Source of the DNA: Cunninghamia lanceolata
Lineage: Eukaryota > Streptophyta > Pinopsida > Cupressales > Cupressaceae
Assembly: GCA_027924645.1 (NCBI GenBank)
Contig: BSBN01001807.1
Location: forward strand, 12,418,001 to 12,482,000
Length of the DNA: 64,000 nucleotides
Reading direction: 5' to 3'
In this document: in pieces, positions 45,338 to 57,546 of the stretch
Layout: each line of letters opens with the position of its first letter
Position numbering within the stretch: position 1 is the stretch's first letter
Position numbers and translations under genes: made by a program
Notes under the pieces: model-generated
The model's input: only the letters and a program-made list of their open reading frames with translations
Told to the model about the DNA's origin: nothing
Database searches by the model: none

Positions 45338-48300
45338 CTGCCAAAATAATGCATGTAGTTAGCATCTCTCAAGATACTAATGTGTCAACCATTACCATAA
45401 ATGAATGATAATAAAGATATATAAAAATATAAAAATGCAAAGTCAAATGGTTCAGAAATTAGTTTTGTAAGGTATTCCTAATATTTAGGAGTATGCAAGA
45501 ATCCACTGTTCCGTGAGATTTCATTCTACAAAGGATAGATATTATTGTGAAACAAAACTTAAAAAACTTATGAATAGATGAACTAAAGATTATCATTGTT
45601 TTAACTTGTCAAGTGAAAAGAGACCACTTACACAGAAAATACAACTATGTCTTTCCAAAATCATGAAGCATTTTCAGAATGTTTGAGAGATAGGAGCTAA
45701 GCTTTTTTATGAGAAGAGTTAGAAGTAAGAAAGCATTTTCGTCCATGTCCAAAACTCAAGGTAGCCAAAATAAACAAAACAATTAAATCATTCGCAGAAA
45801 ATTTGGTAACCCAAGAGTCCCAAACTACCATCAAACCTATCAGTTATAAACTTATATATACTAATCTAGATCACCAGAAAAAACAAGGATGTAATAGAGA
45901 ATAAAACAAGCCACTCCATCTTAAGCTACTATAGAAATTTTTGTCTTGGTGATTAAAAGGGCTATAGAAACTTTTCAACCTTATGCACCACATTGTCAAA
46001 ACTAATCCAATCACTGTTGCACCTTAAAAATACCCCAAATGTATTAGATGAATCACATGTTAGTAGTTGTCTTCCATGCCAGATCATCTTTTTCATACAC
46101 ATGCATTCTTAAGTTTTGTTTAATGCAAAAGGACATTAGATCAAAAGAATAATGTTTTTAAAAAAGAAAAAAAAAACTCTTCAGAATATATGTTGCATTA
46201 ATGGTGTTATTTATGCCAATATTTTGGGTTGACAGTTGACACTCAACCCAAGTTCAATAGCTTGTCCCTTAGTGTGCCAACAACAATTTCAAATTTCAAT
46301 AACCCTTGATTGGGTGTATTGGACTAGCATACATGTTTTAGAAGAAACATACAATATCTTTCTTATGCAAATGTCAACAATCAAAATGGTAGTTTTTGTC
46401 AAGTTTCTAGATCATTATTCCATCCATAAGAAACTCACATTTGCTAGTATCTTTGTTGTTTTTAATGTTTTGGTTTGGGTATATGGAAGTTGGGGTTTCT
46501 GATTCTATTGAAAAATTGATGTACATAGTTAAATGCTACACATGACATAAGGTCGCAAAGGCTGATCATTCTGGCCAGATTTTACCCAAGACAAAATAGT
46601 TCTGGTATACAAAAATATTGTAGTTGTAGACACTATGTTTTACTAAAATACACTAGCCATGATTTCATAGAAGCCTGATGTCATGACTAATTGCTGCTAG
46701 GTGCCATTCAGACTATGGTTGTATATACACGTCAAGGGAAGAAAGCAAATGCATAAAAGCAATAATTATACTCCTACAAGACAACACCAAATGGCCTTAC
46801 ACAATGAAGCATGAACTGAAGCCTGAACCAAAATGATAAAATACATGCACAAAACCTAAGGAGGTCCTTCCACCTTCTGCTAATATTAATACGCAGTGCC
46901 CAAGGATCTAACAGACAGAATACATACAGAATATTTTCCATTATCATTGTGTTGTCATCACCTCCATCACTTCTTGGTTTTATAATGAGAATTCTAATCA
47001 GCCTGACAGTTCTTTTAACTTGTCAAAATTATTTGGAAACTTTTGAACCAATTTGATAACATAAGCTGGTTCTGATTATCCTTGATCCTGATCAAGATGA
47101 TGTTGAGCACATCTGAGAAAGAGAAAAGAGCAACTTCATATCACAAATACTGGGATTTTAATCATTTCAAAGAACTTTGCAAAGAATGCTTCTCTTAGGC
47201 TAAGATAAATTTGGTAGAGATCTTGAGAAAAGGTTATGAGTAGAAGGTCCAGCGAAATGAGAGCCATTACACTAAACCACGTGTTATGCTTCATGCTTTG
47301 TAGAGAAGATTCAAATCTTTCCACCTAATTAGTAATTCATCACATGTTTTAATAAGGGAACATAATCTGAGCAATTTAATGCTCCACAAGCAACCAAGTC
47401 TAACTTTTGCTAATATTCTTAGGGAATTAGCTAGTAATTCAGAAGAATACACTCTCTCCTGATGACATCTCGAACCTAATGCCAACTCAAATCAAAAGCC
47501 AAATGTTTTAATTTAACAGTGTCTTTTAGCTTTCAACTGAATCTAGTCTACAAGTAAACAATACGAATATTCAATATTGACACCTGAAATAATTAATCTC
47601 CCTAGCACTAGTGTGCTTTTAGAAACACTGTCAATGAAGAAAGGATAATGACCTTTAGAAAAGAAGATGCTTTCATTCTACCTTCTTAAAGTAATACCTG
47701 CTGAGGTTCAGAAGAATTTGACTTTTAATAAGCTGGTCTCTTTTGATTTTGGAAACGTAGGTCATGTGTTCCATTTTCACTTGAAGATTAGCCTAAATTT
47801 TAAAAAGATTTTATTTTATTATGGAGGATGTAGGATCCTATAAAATATTCCACAAGATGACAACTCTTGCAAAATGGCATTGTACCCAGCCCACTGGATA
47901 CATCAAAAGGAGAAGCTATTAAGTCTAGACCTTATAAAATATCATTTGCTCTCCCTTACCTCTAAAGAATGTTGTACTGCCAGATTAGAAGAAGCTAATG
48001 AGGTACTGTTGGGACTATGAAAACCTGTTTATATGGTTTCATAAGTAGAGTTTTATACAAGACATGGTGATTTCAAAAGATACTAAAACGTGTGCATTAT
48101 TTGCAAGCACTCCTAAAATTTCAACATTAACATAAAGAATCTTAAATTTTGGACCAAAGAGCTTTCGAAAGGAAATAAAAACTACATCTCTTTTGAAAAA
48201 GTGGTAGGATTTTACTTCGAAGAAATACAAATCTTGTGTTCCCAACATAGATGCTGAGCATGTTTTCCAATTAGAAAAAGGCAATTTTGAGATTTGGCCT

Positions 48301-48388
48301 TGCCCCCATCCCTGCCCTGCCCAGGATTCTCAGCTATGGAATGCCATACACAACACCCTATAGATAGTAGGGATTATCCAGAAGCATG
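45338..48388 (-). other. Putative ORP intron or intergenic DNA
   Basis: AT-rich sequence with no exon, repeat array or RNA gene that I can support. An upstream PH-domain exon was looked for on the minus strand and not found. Confidence 0.4.
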
Positions 48389-50961
48389 TGTTAGGTCTCA
48401 AAAACGCAGGTTGTTATCCCTAAGAGGGTGCCAGGCTCTCTTGACGTTTTTGGCTAACTGACACGGGATAGTTATGGCTAAACCCCCTTCGCTTCAGGCT
48501 CTGCCAGACCTAGGCGGGTAAACCTCTAATTAATAAAGCAGATAAAGATTAGAATCAATCTAGCTATTTATAATGGCACAAGTTATAAAACAGAAAAAAG
48601 ACAGCAAGTTAATTCTAAGAATAATCTAAATTGTAATGCTAAAACAATAATGCAATCTAACTAAGTAAATCTAAAATGAAATTGGATAAGTAATAATGAA
48701 AATATTAGACCAGTGCCTTATTGAATATAGAGTCAGTATGATTATGAAACAAATGACTGTTTGTTTGGTAAAAACTCGAACTACCTGGCATGAAAGAATA
48801 GGTATGTAACTTGTACAACCCTGCAAGGAAGTAGTTAATATTCCATACTTATATATCCAATTGACAAAATCAAATTACCTGTATTCATCTAAAAGGATTT
48901 AATCCTTGCTTGAAGGAACCTATTAGAATAATACTACAATTGTAACAGATTTATCAAAAACTGGAGACATAATACAAACCCTAATTATATGACTATTCTT
49001 ACAGATCCATGACAATGCCTTCACAGTTACTATGATAGATTTAAAGGATTTAATTCTGGAAGCAAACCAATTAATCTCATCACACTATAACAGCAAATGT
49101 GTATAGACAACTTGAAGATATACTTGATAACTCAAATTGAATAACAGAGAAAACTTTGAAAGGAGACAGTCATATAATTAAATGAATTTAACAGATAGTT
49201 GATACCAAAATTTGCAGTCACTTCTTCATGCTTACAAACTTGATTCCATCAGTGAAAGCTTGCACATGGTCTACCAGAGATAAAATATATTAAAAATGAA
49301 CTAGCAGTGCAGTTCAAATCTAATCTATAATGTTTCTTCCTATTCTCTCTCCTATCTCTTATCTCTCTTCTAATAATCTCCCTCTTTTTGATCTTGGTCA
49401 TCTCTTATAAAGAGAGGCATACAAGCTTCAGACCAGTTACAATGGTTGTGACGGTTGATAACTGAACAACAATATTTGTTTAAACAAACAAATTTAGAAA
49501 GATTAACAGTTGTCTTAATCATCAGATGGATAACCATCTCATAATCAAACAAAGATCTTCAACTGCAATTATGCTTAATCTCCTTCGAGGATTCCTTTAT
49601 TGTCCTACAAAGACCAGATAAAACACAAATTAATGTATGATCAAACAATTCAAACAGATTTATTTGAACAAATGTATTTATTCAAGTAATTTCTCCCTTT
49701 ACCGATGATTTGTCAGTTGCTCAAACTCCTTTCGCGGGTATTTTATGGTTTGATCCCTGCTATGAATATCCTGCATAAAACCCATTTTTCAAATGTTAGA
49801 GAGTATATTAACCATTCAAATTTAAATGTTGTTTTTAGGGTTCCTGTATTTTGCGTCAGCAAGACACTTTACATCGCTGTGAGAAAATCAGTCTTTCCCG
49901 ATCTCTTAAGTGTCACCGATATGACTATCGGTGAGAGTCTTACCGATGTGCGTGACAATAAGTGTTATCGGGGTGATCAATGCCATCGGGATAGCATATC
50001 TATGTTTATCCGATCCTTATCATCTTCCCGATGGCCACTTTATATCTTTTATTAGGAGGACTTTCTTAATGTTTTACCGATATAGTTATTTGTGAGACTT
50101 CTTATCAATGTGTGTAATCCTCATGTCTATCGGAGTGAGATATATCATCGGGGTAATCTTTTTTAAGTCACCCGACAATATTTATCTCCCCGATGGCCAC
50201 TTAGTATCTTTCATCGGAGAGAATTTGCCGAAGTGTCACCGACACTTTTATCGCTGTGACCTATGAGTCGGTAAGACATATATTTCATTCCAACCTGTTT
50301 AGCTATGCCGATGGATATGTATATTGGTGTGACTCATACCGAAAGCGCCTTTTGTTGTTTCGCCAAGACACCGGAGTATCGGAGACCTATTAAATGTTTA
50401 TTCCAACGCTCATGTCCGTCTGATGCTTATTATCTCCTTCGATTCCATAGGATGCTTCGGTGAGAGTTTCACCGAAATATTCCATCGGTATGATCTACAC
50501 TATCGGGGGGTTTTGTAAAGCATTCATCGATAGTAATATCTCTTACCGATCGACGTGACTTGGTAACTCTCCTTCCGACGAAATTCATCGGTATCACTTA
50601 GTTCATCAGTAACCTTTGAGATTTTCTTCCCGATGATCAATCTTACGCCGATACTTACTTCCTTTTGTGTATTTCTCGAAGCTCCGTCGGTGAGAGGTGT
50701 AAGATCGGTATAAATTAAATTATCTTCGCCGATAATAATGATCCCGCCGATATGTTATCTTTGCCCTCTTTCAGTGGTAACAATTAACTTGATATCCCAT
50801 GTGTTATCTCCACCATTATGTCCATTGAAATAGGACTATTTAGTCTTGGAATGATGTTCTATAGCACTTTATCTTGGTCTTTTACTGGTGCAGCAATCAA
50901 ACTTTTTATGATGGGAGCATAAAATTTTGACTAAAATTGGAACCAAATTTCAGTCCCAACA
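48389..50961 (-). repeat. 3' LTR of the 14.4-kb element
   Basis: On the minus strand it starts TGTTGGGACTGAAATTTGG at 50961 and ends GAGACCTAACA at 48389. A TATA box in a small palindrome (CTCTTATAAAGAG) lies near 49403-49415. The CCGAT/ATCGG array occupies about 49890-50760, upstream of the TATA box in the element's orientation. Confidence 0.95.
49890..50760. repeat. CCGAT/ATCGG motif array in the 3' LTR
   Basis: More than two dozen CCGAT or ATCGG words, often extended to ACCGAT, CCCGATGGCC or ATCGGGGTGA, occur in both orientations over 870 bp with irregular 15-60-bp spacing. This is far above background for a CpG-containing pentamer in such AT-rich DNA. Confidence 0.85.
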
Positions 50962-51233
50962 GTGGCTCTTTCTGGGGATGTATGCCCTTTGTGGGCATAG
51001 CAAGATCCTAGATATCTAGGGAGCAAACCAATGCCTTCTTCATTTGATGACGTGTGGAGATCCTGGATTATTTCTTTATAAAAAGCCTTTATAAGAGATA
51101 TCTTTAAGTCATTTGATTCTTCTAAACTACTGTGCATGGAAAAGACCATTTGGGGAGTTTAATCAGAATTGTCCATGCACTGGCAATTCTTTGTTTTCTT
51201 AGGTTCTTTTTAAGAGAAGAAGTGTTTCAAAAA
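50962..51233 (-). other. 3' untranslated part and polypurine-like tract
   Basis: Between the integrase end and the 3' LTR. On the minus strand CCCCAGAAAGAG lies seven bases before the LTR start and is the best polypurine-tract candidate, although interrupted by pyrimidines. Confidence 0.5.
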
Positions 51234-52318
51234 CTACCCATGTACTGGCAGTTCTTGCTCTTCACCAGACATGTTCTGTACATAATATGAATCCTCCCCT
51301 GCCTTACCATTTATGACAAAAGGTCCAATCCACAGGGCATCGAATTTTCCATGCTTCCCCTTTTCTTGATACCTGGCATTCCAAATAAGCACTATGTCAC
51401 CTATTTCAAATTTTCTGACCTTAGCTTTTTTATCATATAGGTACTTCATCTGCATTTGCATTTTCTTATTTTGTTGTATTGCTTATTCCCTCATTTCGTT
51501 CAACTCCATTAGTTGTTCTAGCCTTTCCTCCATTGGTTTTGGGACATTCCAATCCTCTTGGAGAATAAACTTACACACTGGCAGGAGGTTGTGTATTGGG
51601 AGTCTGGCATGAGTTGCATATACTAATTCAAATGGTGATTTGCCAATTGCTTTCTTCACTGTGATCCTATCAGCCCATAGTGCTAATCTCAACTTAGAAT
51701 CCCAAATTTTCTTATTGTTATCCAACATTCTCTTTATAATTTTCAGGATACTTTTATTGCTGGACTCAGCTTGTCCATTACCTTGTGGGTGGTAAGGAGA
51801 AGAATATGAAATTGTAATACCATAAGATTTACAAAAAATTTTAAACTCATCCGATCTAAAACACATTCCATTGTCAATTATAAGCCTCAAGGGTACCCAA
51901 ATCTAATTAAAATGTTTTCCAATAGGAAGTTAATCACAACCTTGCTGGTTGCTTGTTTAGTGGGCACTGCTTCTACCCATTTCATGAAATAGTCGGTGGC
52001 CACCAATATCCATCTATGGCCGCCACTTGATTTTTCCATAATTTCTCCTATAAAGTCAATTCTCCATTAGTGAAACGGGGCATCAACTTGCATAGGTCTT
52101 AGGGGTAATGCACCTTGATATTTTAATTTTCTAGAGAATTTTTGACAAGCTTCACATTTCCTAGTAAAATTATAAGCATCATTGAAAACCTTGGGCCAAT
52201 AATAACCAGCCCTTAATATCTGGTGTGCTGTGGTTTTAGCTGAGAAATGGCCACCACACACTCCCTGATGCATTTCTTTCAAAGCAAATTTAGCTTGCTC
52301 TTCATCTAAACAAAACAA
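51234..52318 (-). pseudogene. Gypsy integrase
   Basis: Three frames make up the domain. First is the zinc-binding region (52318-52067): EMHQGVCGGHFSAKTT with two His, then CEACQKF with two Cys. The core follows: FIGEIMEKSSGGHRWILVATDYF in the stretch 52066-51891, then 51890-51483 with IIDNGMCFRSDEF and HPQGNGQAESSNK (catalytic Glu). The C-terminal domain (51461-51234) reads YDKKAKVRKFEIGDIVLIW. Integrase would join the cDNA to chromosomal DNA. A frameshift near 51890 and a stop near 51480 separate the parts. No chromodomain follows, as expected for a Tat-like element. Confidence 0.88.
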
Positions 52319-52339
52319 TAAGATACCATCATTATTTTT

Positions 52340-52843
52340 CTAAATAAGATCTCCTTCTATAAACACATATTTAGAAGCATGCAATTTTAAAGTTCTTTTC
52401 TTATTATCATCAAATCCTTCAGGGCATCTCATGTGCTTGAGGTAATACACTATGTCAGTGTACCAAGGAGTTTTCTCGATACTTGTTATCATGTCCTCTT
52501 CATTTTCAATATTACATACCTGGGTAGCCTCAAGATTTGTTCCAGTCATCAATTTTGCTAACCCTTGTCCCCTTACTAGTTTTGTGATTTGAATTTCTAT
52601 ATCAAACTCTTGAAGTCGATTTATCCATCTACATCTCTTTCCAGTTACCTCATTCTGCATGAACACATCCTTGACTGCTACATTTGGTACATAAGCTACC
52701 ACCTTAGCCCCAACCAAGTAAGGTCTAAATGCCTTGACAGCTTTTACCAATGCATAAGCTTGTTTTTTTTGTAATATCATAGTTAAGTTCTGCATGTTGG
52801 AGTGATTTACTGAAAAAAGAAATAGGCTACTCATAACCCTCAT
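52340..52843 (-). pseudogene. Gypsy RNase H next to RT (degenerate)
   Basis: QKKQAYALVKAVKAFRPYLVGAKVVAYVPN and RCRWINRLQEFDIEIQITKLVRGQGLAKLM are the RNase H-like region following RT in plant gypsy pol. The expected first catalytic Asp region at the end of the RT frame reads FSFASFHTVAAIML, with no Asp. A frameshift at about 52827-52843 separates it from RT. In Tat-like elements this RNase H has lost activity and a second, archaeal-type RNase H is thought to take over. Tether residues run on to the zinc finger at 52318. Confidence 0.82.
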
Positions 52844-53946
52844 TATTCTTTTGTAACATAATTGCCGCTACTGTATGAAAAGATGCAAAGGAAAAGATCT
52901 GGAAAGGTTTATTAAAATTGGGAGATTTTAGCACTGGAGCTTCTTTAATTGCTCTCTTTATGGATGCAAAAGCTTCTATGCATTCATCTGTCCAACTAAC
53001 CTTCGCATTTTTCTTCAACATTCTAGATATAGGGTTAATTATTTCTGCAAAGTTTGGTATAAACCTTCTCACAAAGTTTATTTGTCCAAAGAATGATTGT
53101 ATGTCCTTGACTGTCCTTGGGATAGGAACTTTATCTATTGCATCTACTCTTTCAGGATCAATCCGGACTCCATCTTTGGATACTATATGCCCAAGCAATT
53201 TCCCTTCTGTAACTGCAAATTTGCCTTTTTTGGGGTTCAGGGAAACACCATATTCTAATGCTCTGATAAATATCTTCTCAAGGTGATTCACATGATCCTC
53301 AGCCTTTTTCAAGTATACAATAAGGTCATCCTGATATACAGCCATAATATCATTTATTAAACCTACAAAAGCAACGTCCATTGCCCTCTGGAACGTGGCT
53401 CCAGCATTTGTAAGGCCAAATGGCATTCTCACGTATACATAAGTTCCCCATGGGGTTGTAAAGGTTGTCTTATATTGTTCAGATTCTTTAACCTTTACTT
53501 GGTTGTATCCAGAGAACCCATCCATCATGGATAATAACTCACAACCAGTAACTCTCTGCAGTAAAGCTTCCATATTGGGTAACAGATAGTTATCTTTTAA
53601 GGAAGAAGTATTCAAATTCCTAAATTCGACACAAAGTCTAATATCTCCATTCTTCTTCCTAACAGGAACTAAATTCGAGACCCAGGATGAATGCCTAATA
53701 GGTTTAATTATGCCAGCTTCCCTGAGTTTTGTAAGTTCCTCATACATTTTTGGTTCTAACACCGGGTTGATGGGTCTTTGTTTTTGTCTAAAGGGCTTAG
53801 CATCAGATTTAAGTGGAATTTCGTGTTGGAACAAATCTTCCCTATATGCTCTAAGATCATCATAAGACCAAGCAAACACAAGTTTATATTTTCTCAATAA
53901 TGTAATTAACATGCTTCTGATTGCAAGGGTTATTTTCTTTCCAATG
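52827..53946 (-). pseudogene. Gypsy reverse transcriptase
   Basis: The frame covers a complete RT domain: KYKLVFAWSYDDLRAY as the N-terminal lead-in, VSNLVPVRKKNGDIRLCVEFRNLN, LLSMMDGFSGYNQ with the first catalytic Asp, FGLTNAGATFQRAM, and the active site YQDD at 53325-53336. KLLGHIVSKDGV and the thumb/connection (SFFGQINFVRRFIPNFAE) follow. It polymerises DNA on the element RNA. Codons from 54014 to 53947 belong to the inserted solo LTR, not to RT. Upstream coding resumes at 56051 and is in frame with RT once the insertion is discounted, so RT itself may have been open until the insertion. Confidence 0.93.
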
Positions 53947-54179
53947 TGTTGGTGCCTGAATTCACTGACAGTTTCCAAGCAATTTTCATGCAGGCACCAT
54001 CCCAAAAAATCCAATTTTTTTTTCCAGTTTTGGCACCCCTTCAGTGTTTTGTAGCATCCACATCATCTTTCTTGAAGAGGGGGTCTTCATGTTTTGTCCA
54101 TAGGCATGAGTTTGGAATGTGTCTTGACGATCATGATTGGTACCAATGGCGTGTTATCTTCTATCGCTGAGACTTTACC

Positions 54180-54650
54180 TATCGGCATAGGTTTGAGGTG
54201 TTGCTCTGACGGTGTAAGTCACACCGACGGAGGTGGGAGGCCTGGGTGTTATCGGTAAGACTCTTGAGGTCGGCAAAGGAGTGTTCAGTTGCTCCGATAG
54301 TGTTGATCTCGCCGATGGGAGCGAGGAGTTTGGCCGTCGGGGGCTCGTCGGTGTGTGTCTGGCCGATGAGAATTTGGAGGGTGCCATCGGAGTGAGATTG
54401 TGTATCGGGATAGCTATTGAAGGGTCCGCCAATGGAGTATTCTCTGGCCGACGGGAGGATAGAGTGGCTATCGGGCAGATTTCGCGTTGGTCTCACCGAT
54501 GAAGTATCATCGACGGAGGTGGTCTTCGGCATGACTTTTGCCTATCGGCGAGGAGATTTTCGGGTTGGCCGATGGTAGTAGTCTGGCCGACAGGGGATTA
54601 CGATAGGCATCGGCGAGACCGCTGTGATCGGCAGGAGATTTGTGGGGTAG
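54180..54650. repeat. CCGAT/ATCGG and GCCGA motif array in the solo LTR
   Basis: About 25-30 copies of CCGAT, ATCGG, GTCGG or CCGAC in 470 bp, many as GGCCGATGGG or TATCGGCATAGG. CpG density is much higher than in the surrounding AT-rich DNA. Confidence 0.8.
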
Positions 54651-55064
54651 GCCAATATTGTATGTCATGGCGATGGGATGTGGGTGAAGGGTCGTGTGTC
54701 GGGCACGGCAAAATGCTCGACACTTAGTATGCGTGTGACGATGTTCTTAAAGTGATAGAGGGGTTTCCGCACTATGCATGTGGGATTAATTTCCCTACAC
54801 ATTTGAAACCTCAGGAAGCACCTTTTGGCGGGAAGCTCCATTTTGATCGCTGCGACAGTCTTCTGGGTGGTTGCGGGTTGTTGAGCCATCAATGGCAATA
54901 GTGCAGGGGTATGGGTGACGGTACAAGAAATTAAGCTGCCTAATCGTGGATGATGACTTTCAAGTGGTGGCACAAAGCTCAAGATCCCCCCTGTCTGTCG
55001 CATTTAATCTGTGAAGGCCATTTTCAAATGGAAGGAATGTATCTGGCAAATTTTTGACTTCTGG

Positions 55065-55105
55065 CCATGTAATTAATTGCTGAATGTACACGGTTCTGTA
55101 TAAAT
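55065..55105 (+). promoter_or_regulatory. Core promoter of the solo LTR
   Basis: CCATGTAATTAATTGCTGA (55065-55083) and TATAAAT (55099-55105), with the same spacing as at 10504-10544. Confidence 0.65.
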
Positions 55106-56050
55106 GGTTTTGGCTGTGTTACTTTTTGGAGGTTGGACATTTTTGGGCTTTCTGCTCTGGCTCTGAACATAAGGTGTTCACATTTTGAAAGGCATTTTTT
55201 GCTACAGACTCGGTCCTTAGTCTGGTGTACTAATCTATCTTGGCTTGTAAATGATGATTTTCTCTGTGATGGCCTTCTATGCAGATTGATTTTAAATGAA
55301 AAACACCTGTGTGTGTATTGTTTCTGATTGTCTCCTGTACGTCATTTGTTTTCCTTTCAAACAAGGTTGTCAAGGGCTTCCAAGTTTTTTAGTATGTGCA
55401 GACTGTGTGTCTGATTTATTGCGTCTGCTCAAGGAGTGGTTAAATAGGCTTTTGATCAGATACAAAGGGAAATAGATTGCATCATAAGATCTGTTAAGTA
55501 TGATCATTAATGATACTCTTTCTTGGACATGTTGCTGTTAGGCAGTAGCATTATTCTTAGGTCCTCTGGATATGAATTTATGTTGTCATGGAGAGACATT
55601 TACAGTCTTAGATATGACTCTGCTACCCAGATAAGGCACTGGTTTGGGAATCTGTCTGTTCAATGGGTCTAGGAAAGTCCCATAACTCCAAACACCATTT
55701 CAAACCATCTCATCCTTCCATCTGTTAGTTGTAGGATTAGGAGTAGGAAAACCCCTGCATGCTCTCATACCCGACCAGACATATATGTCCAAGAACGTTG
55801 CCCACCTTGTGATCTATCATACAAATCTTGGTCCATACATGAGAGTATTCTGCCTGTTGTTGTCAAGTTAGATCTTTCTATCTTTGAGCTAGTCAAGGTT
55901 ATATCTTGAGTTATAGGGACACCCCCCTTGGTGCGACAGAACCAGAAGTGAAGGGGAGGCAGCTCACGCAACCTCCTGTGTTAGTTGGCTGAATCTGCAT
56001 GTGCATAGGAACTGGCAAACCCTGATGCTGATTCAGAAGAAAAACCAACA

Positions 56051-56912
56051 CAATGTAGACCTTTTTAGGTGACAATTCAGTTCCCAAATTTATTTCTTCC
56101 ACATCATCTTCCTTTATTGTTACTTCTTTGGAAATGGATCGATCATTCGCATCAAAAACTCTCTCTAATGCTACTAAACCTTTTGGAATTTTATTGGTTT
56201 TAAGCTGGACAATTTCTTTCCCAAATAAAGTCTCTTTACCATCATTCTTCTCAACAAAAGCATTAAGATCAATCTCTTGATTCTCATATTGATCTACACA
56301 ATGCAAAAATTTGAGTAAGTCAGCATCACTATCAAAAACCTGCCAGTTATATATGTTGTCTGGGATAGTTGGTCTTGTTTTGAGCTCAACTTCTGAAATA
56401 CCTGTCAAGGTAATGTCATCCCTTTTCACAGCTATGTTTGCGAGGAAGTCAGCCATTATATTTTTTGACCTATCTATCCAACTTATCGAAAAAGCATCAA
56501 ACAATTCTATATCATCCAGAACTGCATTTCTATATTGTTTCAGTCTTTTGTTTTTTGAAGAATATTTACCTTTGACTTGTGAAATAATCAATTCAGAATC
56601 TCCATACACTGCTAACAATTTGATTTTGTGTTTTCTAGCAATGTTTAGCCCAATTAAGAGTGCTTCATATTCAGCTATGTTATTTGTGCACTCAAAATTC
56701 AGAGAAAAAGAATATTTGAATGTTTTCCCTGATGGTGATATAAACAACACCCCGGCTCCATTTCCTGCCTTGCTGCATGCACCATCAAAATACATGGTCC
56801 ATACACCATTTTCATCAAGTTGGGCTTCATGGTGAATTGGGTCTGTATTATGCAGTTTAGACTGTTCTTCCACCCTAAATATACTAAAGTCAATGTCACA
56901 GAAACAAATCAT
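56051..56912 (-). pseudogene. Archaeal-type RNase H, upstream of RT
   Basis: The frame contains a full RNase HI-like fold with all four expected acidic residues: Asp43 (YFDGACSKAGNGAG), Glu81 (CTNNIAEYEALLIGL), Asp105 (AVYGDSELIISQVKG) and Asp155 (NIMADFLANIA). It is followed by a linker with KIPKGLVALERVFD and NLGTELSPKKVYI, the usual lead-in to RT. RNase H removes template RNA during cDNA synthesis. It sits 5' of RT, between protease and RT. The polyprotein is cut at 56051 by the solo LTR; beyond this the frame reads about 45 meaningless codons. The initial Met at 56912 is formal: protease lies just upstream, and a stop near 56913 separates them. Confidence 0.88.
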
Positions 56913-57524
56913 TTAATTTGGATCAAGTTTCTCTATAGTATTGTCATACCTTGGCTCCCTATAGAGTTTAATTGCCTGTGTTCCCAATGGGATAGTAGCA
57001 TAGGATAAATCTAGTTGCACACTTCCTCCTACCATGGCAGTCCATTGTCTAGATAACAACATTCCATAGTTGGGTGGGATATCTACCACAGTGATGTCAA
57101 TTTTATAGGAGGCTTCAGGATGAGATGCTAATTTTATTTCAACATCTTTCATGATTCCAACAACCGGGACAGATTTGTTATCCATTGCATAGCATTTACC
57201 GAATGTAGTATCCACCCACATTCCTAACTTTTTCATAACAGCCATGGGCATTATGTTTACTGTTGCTCCTGAATCAAGCATGCAATTCCTGACTAATTTG
57301 TTGTTTATCAGCAAGGTAATATAGAATGGATCTACTTGAGATGGATTTTTCATTAATGTTTCACCCAGGTATACCTTAGGTCTCTTGATAGATTCTTGTT
57401 GCGTATTTATTTTGGGACTATGTTGTTCGGGTTTTTGGTCTGATACATTTGATATCATCTTCACCACTATATTTTTATATTTTTCCACCTTCATCATTTC
57501 TAGAAGTGGCACAGATACTTTCAT
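56913..57524 (-). pseudogene. Gypsy aspartic protease
   Basis: The active site CMLDSGATVNIMP lies at residues about 81-93 (DSGA at about 57264-57275), and a second conserved stretch, DIPPNYGMLLSRQW, follows. Retropepsin would cut the gag-pol polyprotein as a dimer. About 70 residues of linker precede it. Just upstream, the gag frame ends near 57547. A stop separates it from the downstream RNase H frame. Confidence 0.88.
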
Positions 57525-57546
57525 TTGAGAAATAGCTTGAGCAATA

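Larger units (their letters stand above)
53947..56050 (+). repeat. Solo LTR inserted in pol, 2104 bp
   Basis: It starts TGTTGG and ends CCAACA, with a perfect 5-bp duplication CAATG at 53942-53946 and 56051-56055. No internal element part is present, so it is a solo LTR, presumably left by recombination between two LTRs. It carries a CCGAT/ATCGG array (54180-54650), the conserved 19-bp block (55065-55083) and TATAAAT (55099-55105), giving plus orientation. Parts (about 54850-55250) resemble 10250-10640. Open frames within it are not genes. Confidence 0.93.

Noticed and set aside
52918..53286. Plus-strand open frame of 122 codons
   Set aside because: Antisense to the gypsy RT, which has clear catalytic motifs.
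54179..54532. Overlapping open frames on both strands in 54179-54532
   Set aside because: They lie in the CCGAT/ATCGG array of a solo LTR, and open frames on both strands come from the repeated motif. No protein family is recognisable.
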